In this document: one piece after another, positions 44,532-53,071 of the stretch
Numbering within the stretch: position 1 is the first letter of the stretch
Layout of the letters: every line of letters begins with the position of its first letter
DNA from: Caldilineaceae bacterium
GTDB lineage: Bacteria; Chloroflexota; Anaerolineae; Caldilineales; Caldilineaceae
NCBI GenBank assembly: GCA_022821545.1
Contig: JAJEDJ010000030.1
Coordinates: forward strand, 248,001 to 312,000
Direction of reading: 5' to 3'
DNA length: 64,000 nt
Program-made: the position numbers and the translations under genes
Notes under the pieces: generated by a model
Databases searched by the model: none
Seen by the model: only the letters and a program-made list of their open reading frames with translations
Told to the model about the DNA's origin: nothing

Positions 44532-45320
44532 ATGACCAACACCGTCGATGGACAACTGTGGCATGACCAACCCCAACATGCCCTCGAAGCATATACACGC
44601 GACGGCTACCTGGCACTGTCCGGCTTTCTCACAGCAGCTGAGGTGGAAGAGACCAGGCAATCCGTGGCCCGCTTCATCAGCGAACGCGTCCCCCAACTCC
44701 CCCGCGAGCAGGTTTTTTACGAGACGCTCGGCCAGCCCGACACCCTCAAGCAGATCATAGGCCTGTTCAACCACGACACCTACTTCCACCGCCTCATGTT
44801 CGGCAGCCGCTTTGAAAAACTCGCCGAACTGCTCCTCCAGGGCCCTGTCGTCGGCAAAAACATGCAGTACTTCAACAAGCCGCCCACGATCGGCAAAGCC
44901 ACTCCGCCCCACCAGGACGGCTACTATTTCATGCTCGATCCCTGTGAAGCCCTCACAATGTGGCTCGCCCTCGAAGACGTGGACGAAGAAAACGGCTGCG
45001 TTCGCTACGTGCGCGGCTCACACCTGCTTCCGCTTCGGCCTCACGGACGCACGCAGACTCTCGGCTTCTCCCAGGGCGTCACCGACTACGGCACGCCCCA
45101 GGACCTGGCTGACGAAGTCGCCTTTCCCGCCCAGCCCGGCGACCTCCTCATCCACAACGCACTGACCATCCACCGCGCCGACGCAAACCGCAGCCCGACA
45201 CGCACCCGCCAGGCTCTAGGCTTCATCTACTACTCCGAACGGGCCAAAGTCGACGAAGCGGCCCACGCCGCCTACCAGAAACGCCTCGCCGCGGAAATGA
45301 AGGCCAAGGGCAAGATCTGA
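44532..45320 (+). CDS. Phytanoyl-CoA dioxygenase (PhyH) family protein
   Basis: 262 residues. Ligands H-Q-D in PPHQDGYYFML and the distal His in TIHRADANRSPTRTRQALGFIYY; RYVRGSHLLPLRPHG is the loop between. It differs from the other copies in the window in its short N-terminus and PHQDGYYF pattern, so it represents a separate subgroup. It is the last plus-strand gene of the oxidative island, 56 bases after the SDR, and is convergent with another PhyH gene. Confidence 0.92.
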   Translation: MTNTVDGQLWHDQPQHALEAYTRDGYLALSGFLTAAEVEETRQSVARFISERVPQLPREQVFYETLGQPDTLKQIIGLFNHDTYFHRLMFGSRFEKLAELLLQGPVVGKNMQYFNKPPTIGKATPPHQDGYYFMLDPCEALTMWLALEDVDEENGCVRYVRGSHLLPLRPHGRTQTLGFSQGVTDYGTPQDLADEVAFPAQPGDLLIHNALTIHRADANRSPTRTRQALGFIYYSERAKVDEAAHAAYQKRLAAEMKAKGKI

Positions 45321-45359
45321 CCTTCCCCTCCTGTCTTTCCGCCAAGCGGCCCACGCCGT

Positions 45360-46226
45360 CTACTTCAGCGCCGGCCCCGGCGTCCACCGCTGTGCAATCG
45401 GTTCCGCGTCGCCTTCGTAGACGATCCTGAGCGGCTCCATTCGCGCCTGGACTTCATTAGCCGGGTTCGTCCCCGTTTCGCCGTTCCTGCCCTCAAGCGA
45501 AAAGATCGTCGCCTGCGTCCGCTCCGGCAAGCCGACAAAATGCGGATAATACCACATCGTCAGCACTGTCCTTCGTTCATCGCTCAGGTTGGCGTGGGCA
45601 GCGTGAAACAGTCTCCCGTATCCGATCACCAGATCGCCGGCCCGCACGGGCACGTCAACCTCTCCCTCCGCCCGCTGGAAAGCCGCGTCCTCCGGATTCG
45701 CATAGGTCCTCAACTCATCCGTGTGCATGGGCGCCGCCTGATCGTGAAGCGGATGCCGTTTCCGATGCGACCCGGGAATCACCCGTAGACAGCCGTTGCG
45801 CGCGTCCGTATCCGTCAGATAGTACATCAGAAAACACTGAATCGGCTGCCACGTATAACTCACCGGATCGTCCCAGAACCGCCCGTCCTCGTGCCAGAAC
45901 AGCGGGGGACTCTGCGGTGGTTTGCTGATAATGCGCCCGTGGCCGAATTTCGGTTCCGCAAACCCCAGCGCCGCCAGCGCCGCCACTGCCTGCGGATGAG
46001 CAACCAGTTCAGCCAGCACATTATACCGATAGGCCATCGCCCAATCGATCAGCACCATGCTTCCCGTCGTGCGATTCTGCTCAAAGTGCGCCTTTTCCTG
46101 CAGACCCAGAATCTGGTCGCTCCACACTCTAAGCCCCTCCACCAACTCCGGCTCCAGAACGCCTTTGAATAAGACATAACCGTCCCGAATGAACTGCTCA
46201 CGCAACCCGACATTCACCGCTCCCAT
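45360..46226 (-). CDS. Phytanoyl-CoA dioxygenase (PhyH) family protein
   Basis: 288 residues. ATG at 46226 is chosen because GGGAGAAGAG lies just upstream; an ATG at 46265 is in frame. The iron ligands read H-E-D (FWHEDGRFWDDP) instead of H-Q-D, a normal variant, with the distal His in GRLFHAAHANLSDERRTVLTMWYYP. VIPGSHRKRHPLHD lies between. It follows the GMC oxidoreductase gene (47 bases) on the minus strand and faces the 44532 PhyH. Confidence 0.9.
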   Translation of the reverse strand: MGAVNVGLREQFIRDGYVLFKGVLEPELVEGLRVWSDQILGLQEKAHFEQNRTTGSMVLIDWAMAYRYNVLAELVAHPQAVAALAALGFAEPKFGHGRIISKPPQSPPLFWHEDGRFWDDPVSYTWQPIQCFLMYYLTDTDARNGCLRVIPGSHRKRHPLHDQAAPMHTDELRTYANPEDAAFQRAEGEVDVPVRAGDLVIGYGRLFHAAHANLSDERRTVLTMWYYPHFVGLPERTQATIFSLEGRNGETGTNPANEVQARMEPLRIVYEGDAEPIAQRWTPGPALK

Positions 46227-46272
46227 ATCTCTCTTCTCCCCTTGCCGTCTCAAGCCGCTGATCACCTGCGTC

Positions 46273-47907
46273 TCACCGATCGCCGTCCTTCATCTTTTCC
46301 GCCATATGCTCGCCAATCATCACTGCAGTCAAATGCGTATTCGCCCGCGGAACCTCAGGCATGATGGAAGCGTCAATGACGCGCAGTCCATCCACCCCAA
46401 TCACCCTGCAGTCCGGATCCACGACCGCACCAGAGTCACTGACCGCCCCCATTCGGCACGTCCCTACAATGTGAAAGCAGTCGAGACACTCCTCCAGCAG
46501 CCACCGGTCAAGCTCCTCGTCGCTGGCCGAACCGTCAAGTCCACCCCGACTGCCGCCGTAAAGATCGCCCAGCGAAATCTCCTCGGAAATCGCCCTGATT
46601 GCGGCGTGCCCGGCCAGCGCAAACAGCCGCCGCACCCCGTCGCGCAACCGCATCAAATCTCTCCGGTCGGATAACATACGCTCTTCGATTACCGGTTCTA
46701 CCTGCGGATCAGCCGATCCGATCCACAACTGCCCTTGCGAAAACGCTTGAAAGACTGAAACCACGATCACGCCCCGCTCCAGCGCCTCCCCCGCGATCCC
46801 GAATACGTTGCAGCTCGCCATCAGCATGTCGTTGCGCCCCGCGCCCGCAAGTCCCGAACTGTAGCGGACACAGCAGCTGGTCCGCCGTGCGCGGGGTCCG
46901 TCTGCCCGAGCCGCAGGACGTAACTTGAGATGCATCCCCACAGTCGGATGATCCCGCAGATTCCGGCCGACTCCGGGCAGATCGACCACCAGCCCCACGC
47001 CCGCCGCTTCCAGAGTCTTAGCCGGCCCGACTCCCGACCGCATCAGGATGGCCGGCGAATGAACCGCCCCCGCACACAACAGAATCTCTCTACCGCGCAA
47101 GACAGTCCCGCCGCCCTCCCTACCCGTCAGACCGTCGACGCCAACCACGCGCACGCCCACCGCCCGCCTTCGCTTTTCCGCTCCCCCTTCCCCTGAATCC
47201 CCTTCAAACGCTAACCGGTCAACCAGCGCCCCGCCGACAACTGTCAGATTCGCTCGCCCCCGCGCCGGCTCCAGGTACGCGTCATTCGTCGAAACGCGCC
47301 TGTCCTCCCGCATGGTCAGCGCCACCGGCGATACCCCGGTACTGCCCGGCGCATGATAGTCCTCCGCATAGCCGTAACCCAACCCGACCGCCGCCTCACG
47401 CAGCGCCAGGTCCACGGCGCCCCACTTCTCCACGGGCGCCCGGCAAAGCGGGACCGGTCCCCCGCGCCCGTGATAGGGAGCATCGCCAAAATCAGGGTCA
47501 TCCTCCAGCCGAATGAAAGACGGCAGTACCTCCTCGCCCGCCCACCCGGCACAGCCCAATGCCGCCCAGCGGTCAAAGTCCTCCATTTCGCCCCGCAGCC
47601 CGATCAACCCATTGATTGCCGAGCTTCCTCCCATTCCCCGCCCGCGCACAAACGGGGCCGGCTTCTGCCTTTCACTCCGCCGCGCCGTCAGCCCCGGCCA
47701 CTGGTAGACTGCCCGATGCTCTTCTCCCAGCAGTATTTCGCCATGATTGTGACTCTGCATCGCCGCCGGCGCCTCCCCCGAACGGTAGTCCGGCCCCGCC
47801 TCCAGCAACAACACCGTCGCCTCTGGATTCTCCGACAGACGCGCTGCAAGCGGCGCCCCCGCCGACCCCGCGCCTACGATGATATAGTCAAATATACGGT
47901 CCAGCAT
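46273..47907 (-). CDS. GMC family FAD oxidoreductase (choline/alcohol dehydrogenase type)
   Basis: 544 residues from the ATG at 47907; a longer in-frame form from 47988 would begin inside the promoter of the divergent gene and is unlikely. FAD-binding FDYIIVGAGSAGAPLAARLSE is at the very N-terminus, RGRGMGGSSAINGLI is the GMC signature 1 region, LLCAGAVHSPAILMRSGVG is signature 2, and the active-site pair is His in CFHIVGTCRMG and His in PRANTHLTAVMIG. No signal peptide. It oxidises an alcohol group (sugar, cyclitol or choline-like) with FAD; the electron acceptor is unknown. It probably forms a two-gene unit with the PhyH gene downstream. Confidence 0.93.
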   Translation of the reverse strand: MLDRIFDYIIVGAGSAGAPLAARLSENPEATVLLLEAGPDYRSGEAPAAMQSHNHGEILLGEEHRAVYQWPGLTARRSERQKPAPFVRGRGMGGSSAINGLIGLRGEMEDFDRWAALGCAGWAGEEVLPSFIRLEDDPDFGDAPYHGRGGPVPLCRAPVEKWGAVDLALREAAVGLGYGYAEDYHAPGSTGVSPVALTMREDRRVSTNDAYLEPARGRANLTVVGGALVDRLAFEGDSGEGGAEKRRRAVGVRVVGVDGLTGREGGGTVLRGREILLCAGAVHSPAILMRSGVGPAKTLEAAGVGLVVDLPGVGRNLRDHPTVGMHLKLRPAARADGPRARRTSCCVRYSSGLAGAGRNDMLMASCNVFGIAGEALERGVIVVSVFQAFSQGQLWIGSADPQVEPVIEERMLSDRRDLMRLRDGVRRLFALAGHAAIRAISEEISLGDLYGGSRGGLDGSASDEELDRWLLEECLDCFHIVGTCRMGAVSDSGAVVDPDCRVIGVDGLRVIDASIMPEVPRANTHLTAVMIGEHMAEKMKDGDR

Positions 47908-47981
47908 CGGTCCCCCGTCGTCAAGCCCGCCTCGCGATCCCCCGCCTACATTTCCGACGGCGCCCTGCAAAATCCAGCAAA

Positions 47982-48010
47982 TTGACAATCGGTTTGGCAG
48001 GATATATTGT
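47982..48010 (+). promoter_or_regulatory. Sigma70 promoter for the SH3b protein gene
   Basis: Perfect TTGACA (47982-47987), 17-base spacer, TATTGT (48005-48010), 65 bases before the ATG at 48075. Confidence 0.68.
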
Positions 48011-48074
48011 TAGATTGTCATTATTGATCTCATCCCATAATCATTGTAAGAGGGGAGAAAGGCAAAGGGAAAAA

Positions 48075-49010
48075 ATGAAGAAACCGCTTCTCATTCTGCT
48101 CATCGCTGTATTCCTCGCCGGCGCCGGCGCGCCGCTCTATGCACAGGACGCAACTTTGACGCTCGAAAGCCTGGCGGAAAAAGTGGAGTCAATGGTCGAA
48201 CTGGTGACATCGTTGTCGGATCGCATGAACGATTTCGAGGTCAGGCTCGCCGCTCTGGAAGCCACCGACACACCGACGGCAACCCCTACGCCGACGGCAA
48301 CCCCTACACCGACGCCGACCGGGACCTCCACGCCCGTGCCGACCGCGACGTCCGCTTCTCCCACCGTCTCCATTAACAGAACGATGAACGTGCGCGCCGG
48401 GCCAGGAACCAACTACTCCGTCATCGGCCAGGCAACAGCCGGCGCCGAATACCCAATCTCCGGCAAGAACCCTGCCGGCGGCTGGTGGCAGATCATCTAC
48501 GGCGGCCAGTACGGATGGGTCTACGCCCCGCTGGTGACAGCCACCAATCCCGAACTCGTCCAGATCGCGCCCGCGATTCCAACGCCGGCAGCAACGCCGG
48601 TTCCCACCGCGACACCTGTCCCGCCCCCGCCGGCGCACGCCTTTTCCCTCGTAGACAGCGGGAGCTGCCCCGGCAACGACCAACAGACCTTCTTCGAGGG
48701 GCTGGTCCTTGACCGGCACAACAACGTGTTGAACAATGTCTGTGTTCACATTGCCTTCAACGGCCCGCGCAATACCAAGTGTACCGGCTGCGGCAAACCA
48801 ACCGGCAAGTGGGGATTCTCTCCCTTCGGAGGCCCAGCCTCATCCGGCACCTTCGTCGAGATCTGGGTCGTTAACTGCCCTGCGGGCGTCAACACAGACG
48901 GCAGTCATAACTCCAAAGACTTCTCAAACTTGACACCACTCTCGCCCAAGTGGTCCATGACCATCAGCAACAGTGTGGGCTGCAACAACATCACCTTCAA
49001 GCAGAACTGA
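48075..49010 (+). CDS. Secreted SH3b-domain protein with Thr-Pro linkers
   Basis: 311 residues. ATG at 48075 (AAAGGGAAAAA upstream) opens a Sec signal peptide, KKPLLILLIAVFLAGAGAPLYAQ. A short coiled coil (LESLAEKVESMVELVTSLSDRM) and a Thr-Pro-rich linker, encoded by 18-base DNA repeats near 48275-48315, follow. An SH3b domain (about 120-185) has MNVRAGPGTNYSVIGQATAG and GGWWQIIYGGQYGWVY. A second Pro/Thr/Ala linker leads to a C-terminal Cys-containing beta domain (GLVLDRHNNVLNNVCVHIAFNG). Probably cell-wall or surface associated; function unknown. Such SH3b plus TPT-linker proteins are common in Chloroflexota. Confidence 0.88.
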   Translation: MKKPLLILLIAVFLAGAGAPLYAQDATLTLESLAEKVESMVELVTSLSDRMNDFEVRLAALEATDTPTATPTPTATPTPTPTGTSTPVPTATSASPTVSINRTMNVRAGPGTNYSVIGQATAGAEYPISGKNPAGGWWQIIYGGQYGWVYAPLVTATNPELVQIAPAIPTPAATPVPTATPVPPPPAHAFSLVDSGSCPGNDQQTFFEGLVLDRHNNVLNNVCVHIAFNGPRNTKCTGCGKPTGKWGFSPFGGPASSGTFVEIWVVNCPAGVNTDGSHNSKDFSNLTPLSPKWSMTISNSVGCNNITFKQN

Positions 49011-49069
49011 ATTCCCCCAGGCCGCTGCAGGGGCAGGCCTCGTGCCTGCCCTTGCAGGTCCCAATAAGG

Positions 49070-49264
49070 TTAATTGCTGCCTTTCCCCATCTTTTCCTGC
49101 AGATGAATATACACATGGCAGCGCGCAGGATCATCCTTCCAGGCCTCCGCCCAACAGTCCTCCTCAATTCCCGCGCGAAAGTCATCTCTCCAGGAACTGC
49201 TCTTGCGCGTAGCCATGAAAAGCCCACCCTCCCCGGCATTGCGCCGATCCTTGTTGTATGGCAT
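49070..49264 (-). CDS. Possible small protein (64 aa), unproven
   Basis: A 64-codon minus-strand frame in the 416-base gap 49011-49426, rich in charged and Trp residues (SSSWRDDFRAGIEEDCWAEAWKDDP), which looks more like protein than a random frame. The ribosome site is weak and I do not recognise a family. Nothing else is seen in the gap. Confidence 0.3.
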   Translation of the reverse strand: MPYNKDRRNAGEGGLFMATRKSSSWRDDFRAGIEEDCWAEAWKDDPARCHVYIHLQEKMGKGSN

Positions 49265-49426
49265 GCTGATCCCGCCTCATCCTTCTATAGCTACAATTGA
49301 ACGGCAGGTTTGTGTATAGACTGCACAGCCGTCAACCGCAAAGCGTCAGGCCCCCTCTGCATCCTCCACGGACAAAGTGGTGTCCCTCGAGGACAGCCCG
49401 CAACCTCCCGAAAGGCTGAACGACCA

Positions 49427-50383
49427 GTGAGAGCAATCATACTCAGAGCCCGCGACGACTGCGTCAGAGAAAAGGTCCTCGTCCCTGACTGGCCCGATCC
49501 ACCACCGCCGCACACCAACCAGGTCAGAATCAAGACCCTTTACTCCGGCATCACCAACGGCACGGAACGCAATCAACTTCACAAAGGCAACTACGCCCCA
49601 GGCGACCGTCTGCTGCCCATGCCAACCGGCTATCAGACCGTCGGCCGCGTCATAGAGACAGGACCCGACACAAAGTCCCTCCAGATCGGCGACCACATTT
49701 TCGTCGGCAAGAGCACCGGCGGCCATCTCGAGTACATAGTCGTCGCCGAAGATGAGCTCCTGATCAAGCTTCCCGACGAAGTCGACCTGAGCGAAGCCGC
49801 CATCTACGGCATGGCAGCGGTCGCCCTCAATACCATCCGCAACGCCGCCCCGCAGATCGGCGAGAAAGTCCTCGTCGTCGGCGCCGGTTGTGTAGGCCAG
49901 GTCGCAGCCCAGTTCGCAGTTCTGCAGGGCGCATGCGTCACCATCTGCGACATCGACGAACCCCGCCTCGAAATCGCCCGCCAGATTGGCGCCGCCGAGC
50001 AGGTCCTCAACGTCGAAGGCACCGGCTGGTCAGCCCACATCGCCGACGAAAGCTTCGACGCTGTTCTCGACTTTGCCGGCGTGCCGGGCATGGAAGAACA
50101 ACTGATCCTGGCCATGAAGACCGGCGGACGCGTCCTCCTGATCGCCGGCCGCGATCGTGTGATCTACCCTTTCAACCTCGCCCAGCGGCGCCTCGTAACC
50201 GTCAAGCAGAACAGCCACTTCTACGTGGACGACCTCGAGAATCTTGCCCGCCTCCACAGCCGCGGCCGCATCGACCTCTCATCTCTGATTCAGGACGTAG
50301 CCGCGGCCGAAGAGGCCAAACGCATCTACGACACTCTGCGCGACCGGCCCAACGAGCTACTCGGCACAGTTTTCAGCTGGTGA
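49427..50383 (+). CDS. Medium-chain dehydrogenase/reductase family protein
   Basis: 318 residues starting at GTG 49427; upstream in-frame codons are Cys/Arg-rich and not protein-like. MDR fold: SGITNGTERNQLHKGNYAP at the N-terminal domain, YQTVGRVIETGP, and the Rossmann motif VLVVGAGCVGQVAAQFAVLQG. The catalytic-zinc Cys/His pattern and the structural-zinc four-Cys loop of alcohol dehydrogenases are not evident, so it may be a zinc-independent or threonine-dehydrogenase-like member. It is followed 19 bases later by the ThuA-like gene; MDR and ThuA-like proteins both occur in sugar oxidation loci. Confidence 0.87.
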   Translation: MRAIILRARDDCVREKVLVPDWPDPPPPHTNQVRIKTLYSGITNGTERNQLHKGNYAPGDRLLPMPTGYQTVGRVIETGPDTKSLQIGDHIFVGKSTGGHLEYIVVAEDELLIKLPDEVDLSEAAIYGMAAVALNTIRNAAPQIGEKVLVVGAGCVGQVAAQFAVLQGACVTICDIDEPRLEIARQIGAAEQVLNVEGTGWSAHIADESFDAVLDFAGVPGMEEQLILAMKTGGRVLLIAGRDRVIYPFNLAQRRLVTVKQNSHFYVDDLENLARLHSRGRIDLSSLIQDVAAAEEAKRIYDTLRDRPNELLGTVFSW

Positions 50384-50402
50384 AAAAGGGAAAAACCGAA
50401 CG

Positions 50403-51053
50403 ATGAGCACGAACCAGTCCGACAATGACAGCATCAAAGTCGCCGTCATCACAGGCGGCCATTTTTTCGACGTGCCAGGCTTCCACGCCATATTCCGCGA
50501 CATGCGCCAGGTCGACAGCTTCATCCAGCTGGAGGCAAACTGGGCCGCAGACCTCGGCCAGGCGCTGGACACCTATGATGTCTTTCTCTTTTACAACATG
50601 CCGCGCGGGCTACCTGAAGAGAGAACACGTCCCGTCCTCGAAAAACTCGGTGAGAGCGGCCAGGGGATCTTTCTCCTCCACCACGCCATCCTCGCCTACG
50701 AACAGTGGCCCTTCTGGTCCGACCTGGTGGGGATTGCCGATCGCAGCTTCGGTTATGACCATGAACAGGAGTTTTCCGTCCAGATTGCAGACCCCGCCCA
50801 CCCCATCACCCAGGGCATCGAGCCGTGGCAGATGGTAGACGAGACCTACTCCATGGCCAGCGCCGGCGAGGACAGCCACCTCCTGCTCACCACAGACCAC
50901 CCCCGGAGCATGCACGTCCTCGGCTGGACCCGTCGGTTCAAAAGTTCTCGCGTCTTCTGCTTCCAGTCAGGCCATGACAATCTCACCTACGCCGACCCGA
51001 ACTTCCGCAAAACTGTCCTGCGCGGCATCCAGTGGTGTGCCGGCCGCATCTGA
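50403..51053 (+). CDS. ThuA-like domain protein
   Basis: 216 residues with a class I glutamine-amidotransferase-like fold: VAVITGGHFFDVPGFHAIFRDM, YDVFLFYNMP, GIFLLHHAILAYEQWPFWSDLV and the C-terminal SGHDNLTYADPNFRKTVLRGIQW. ThuA is needed for trehalose/maltitol use via 3-keto sugars in rhizobia; the molecular role is not settled. It is coupled with the MDR dehydrogenase upstream, which supports a part in oxidised-sugar metabolism. Confidence 0.88.
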   Translation: MSTNQSDNDSIKVAVITGGHFFDVPGFHAIFRDMRQVDSFIQLEANWAADLGQALDTYDVFLFYNMPRGLPEERTRPVLEKLGESGQGIFLLHHAILAYEQWPFWSDLVGIADRSFGYDHEQEFSVQIADPAHPITQGIEPWQMVDETYSMASAGEDSHLLLTTDHPRSMHVLGWTRRFKSSRVFCFQSGHDNLTYADPNFRKTVLRGIQWCAGRI

Positions 51054-51126
51054 AATGAGTTCTCAGGGCCGGCCGGTGTCAATCGGGAAGGTCGCCATCG
51101 TTTCCGCAAGGCCAAAAGGTGGGGAG

Positions 51127-51561
51127 ATGTTAGCGAAAACTCTGCTCGTAAAAATTGTAGTAGTTTCAGCGCTCTTGCTGGCGGCATGTAATCCGATTCC
51201 TGCGACGCCGGCGCCGACGCCAACTCCAACGCCCGCCGGTCGTAATCCGATGCAGATGGACGTATATGATTTTGCCGGGTGGTTGGCAAGAACGGACATC
51301 CATGGAGATGAGTCAATTGGCACTGACCGATATGTGGATGCTCTACTGGCACTGTCTACCTGCCTGGGCGAGGACCAGATAGAAGCGATGGAACAACAGG
51401 GCATAACCCCCGGTGAAGCGTCGGCGTCCCAATGGTGGACGATTTCCATATGGATGCATTCATTCATTACGGGACTATTGGAGGAACCAATGGAAGGCGT
51501 GGAGCCGACCTATATTTCTGCGCTGGAAACAATGTCTTCTGTCTGTTTGGAAGAAGAATAG
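51127..51561 (+). CDS. Small lipoprotein of unknown function
   Basis: 144 residues. ATG at 51127 has GGTGGGGAG directly upstream. Signal LLVKIVVVSALLLAAC ends in a lipobox Cys, followed by a Pro/Thr linker (ATPAPTPTPTPAG) and a helical domain (YDFAGWLARTDIHGDESIG; YVDALLALSTCLGEDQIEAM; WMHSFITGLLEEPM). No family recognised. Its base composition is less GC-rich than its neighbours, which could indicate transfer or weak selection. It is convergent with cobQ. Confidence 0.75.
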   Translation: MLAKTLLVKIVVVSALLLAACNPIPATPAPTPTPTPAGRNPMQMDVYDFAGWLARTDIHGDESIGTDRYVDALLALSTCLGEDQIEAMEQQGITPGEASASQWWTISIWMHSFITGLLEEPMEGVEPTYISALETMSSVCLEEE

Positions 51562-51574
51562 CCAAATGGACCGT

Positions 51575-53059
51575 TCAGTTCAACATCAACGCCTCCACCG
51601 CCCGCCAGTCGACAGCCTCTTCGACCGCGTCGGCAAGCCGGTCATACTCCCTGTTCCTGAGCGCCGTTGTCGCCGCGAGCGCGCCCGACCAGCCCAGCCC
51701 GCGCAGCCAGCTGTGTCGAAAGCTGTCGTTCTCGAAGATCCCGTGCAGATAGGTTCCCCAGGCGCTTCCGTCCGCCGCCGCTGCTCCGTCGGGAATGCGT
51801 ACCGTCCGCCAGCCCCGTGCGATGATTACGCCGAAGCGGGCCGTCCCCTCACGGACTCGTGAATCGCCCGTGTGGATCTCGTATCCGCGCACCGTCTCGC
51901 CGTCGCGCAGGCGCATGACGGCCTGATGTGTCTCCTTCTGCGCGGAAAACGTCGTCACAACCGGCAACAGTCCCAATCCGGCCGCCTGCTCTGCCGGCTC
52001 CCCCTCCATCCCCAGCGGATCGGCCAGCCATTCACCCGCCATCTGATACCCGCCGCAGATGCCGACCACCTGCGCACCCCGTCCGTGCGCAGCCGCAACG
52101 GCCCGGTCCAGCCCCCTTTCTCTCAGCCAGGCCAGGTCGGACAGCGTTGCCTTGGTCCCGGGCAGAATAACCGCCGCCGGGCTCCCAAGGTCCTCCGCCC
52201 GCTCCACGTACCGCAGCCTGACGCCCGGCTCCAACGCAAGCGCGTCAAATTCATCGAAATTAGCGATGCGGGGCAGATGGATGACCGCGACGTCAAGCTG
52301 TCCCTCCTTCAGCGCCGCCGCAGACCGGTCTCGCTCCAACGGCACGGCATCCTCGTCCGCAATGCGCAGATCGGGCAGATAGGGAATCACGCCCAGTGTG
52401 GGCACGCCGAACGCCCTCTCCTTCAGCATCTCCAGGCCGTCGCCCAGCAATGCGGGATCCCCCCGAAACCTGTTGATAAGAAATCCGCCAATCTGCAGCC
52501 GCTCCTCCGGCTCCAACAGCAGCATCGTCCCCGCCAGCGCCGCAAAGACGCCCCCCCGGTCGATGTCGCCGACCAGGAGACAGGAGGCCCCGGCATGTCC
52601 GGCCATTCGCAGATTGACGATATCGCCCGCCTTCAGATTGATCTCCGCCGGACTGCCCGCGCCCTCCAATACAACTACGTCGTAGCGGGCCGCCAGCCGG
52701 TCATAGGCCGCCGTAACCTCGCTCCACAAACGCTCCTTTGTCTCCATCCAATTGCCGGCCTCGATCCGCCCAGCCATCTCTCCATTCAGTACGACCTGGC
52801 TTCTCCGGTTCCCCTCCGGCTTGAGGAGAACCGGATTCATATCGGTGTGCGGAAAAATACCCGCCGCCTCTGCCTGAACAATCTGCGCGCGGCCCATCTC
52901 GCCGCCCTCCGGCGTCACGCCGGCATTGTTACTCATGTTCTGCGCCTTGAACGGCGCCACCCGCACACCGCCGCGCGCGAAAATACGGCAAAAGGCCGTC
53001 GCCAGCAGGCTCTTCCCCGCATTCGAATGTGTGCCGAGTATCATCAGCGCCCGCGCCAT
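51575..53059 (-). CDS. cobQ: Cobyric acid synthase
   Basis: 494 residues, the usual CobQ/CbiP length. It amidates the b, d, e and g side chains of adenosylcobyrinic a,c-diamide using ATP and glutamine. N-terminal ATPase domain: [43 protein letters not shown]-terminal class I-like amidotransferase: nucleophile Cys in [15 protein letters not shown] and the His in [10 protein letters not shown]. It is the last gene of the cobalamin operon, 12 bases after the btuF-like stop. Confidence 0.96.
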   Translation of the reverse strand: MARALMILGTHSNAGKSLLATAFCRIFARGGVRVAPFKAQNMSNNAGVTPEGGEMGRAQIVQAEAAGIFPHTDMNPVLLKPEGNRRSQVVLNGEMAGRIEAGNWMETKERLWSEVTAAYDRLAARYDVVVLEGAGSPAEINLKAGDIVNLRMAGHAGASCLLVGDIDRGGVFAALAGTMLLLEPEERLQIGGFLINRFRGDPALLGDGLEMLKERAFGVPTLGVIPYLPDLRIADEDAVPLERDRSAAALKEGQLDVAVIHLPRIANFDEFDALALEPGVRLRYVERAEDLGSPAAVILPGTKATLSDLAWLRERGLDRAVAAAHGRGAQVVGICGGYQMAGEWLADPLGMEGEPAEQAAGLGLLPVVTTFSAQKETHQAVMRLRDGETVRGYEIHTGDSRVREGTARFGVIIARGWRTVRIPDGAAAADGSAWGTYLHGIFENDSFRHSWLRGLGWSGALAATTALRNREYDRLADAVEEAVDWRAVEALMLN

Positions 53060-53071
53060 CTTCGTTCCTGC

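Noticed and set aside
48270-48318. Short direct repeats resembling a CRISPR or VNTR
   Set aside because: They encode the Thr-Pro linker of the SH3b protein; there are no spacers and no cas genes.
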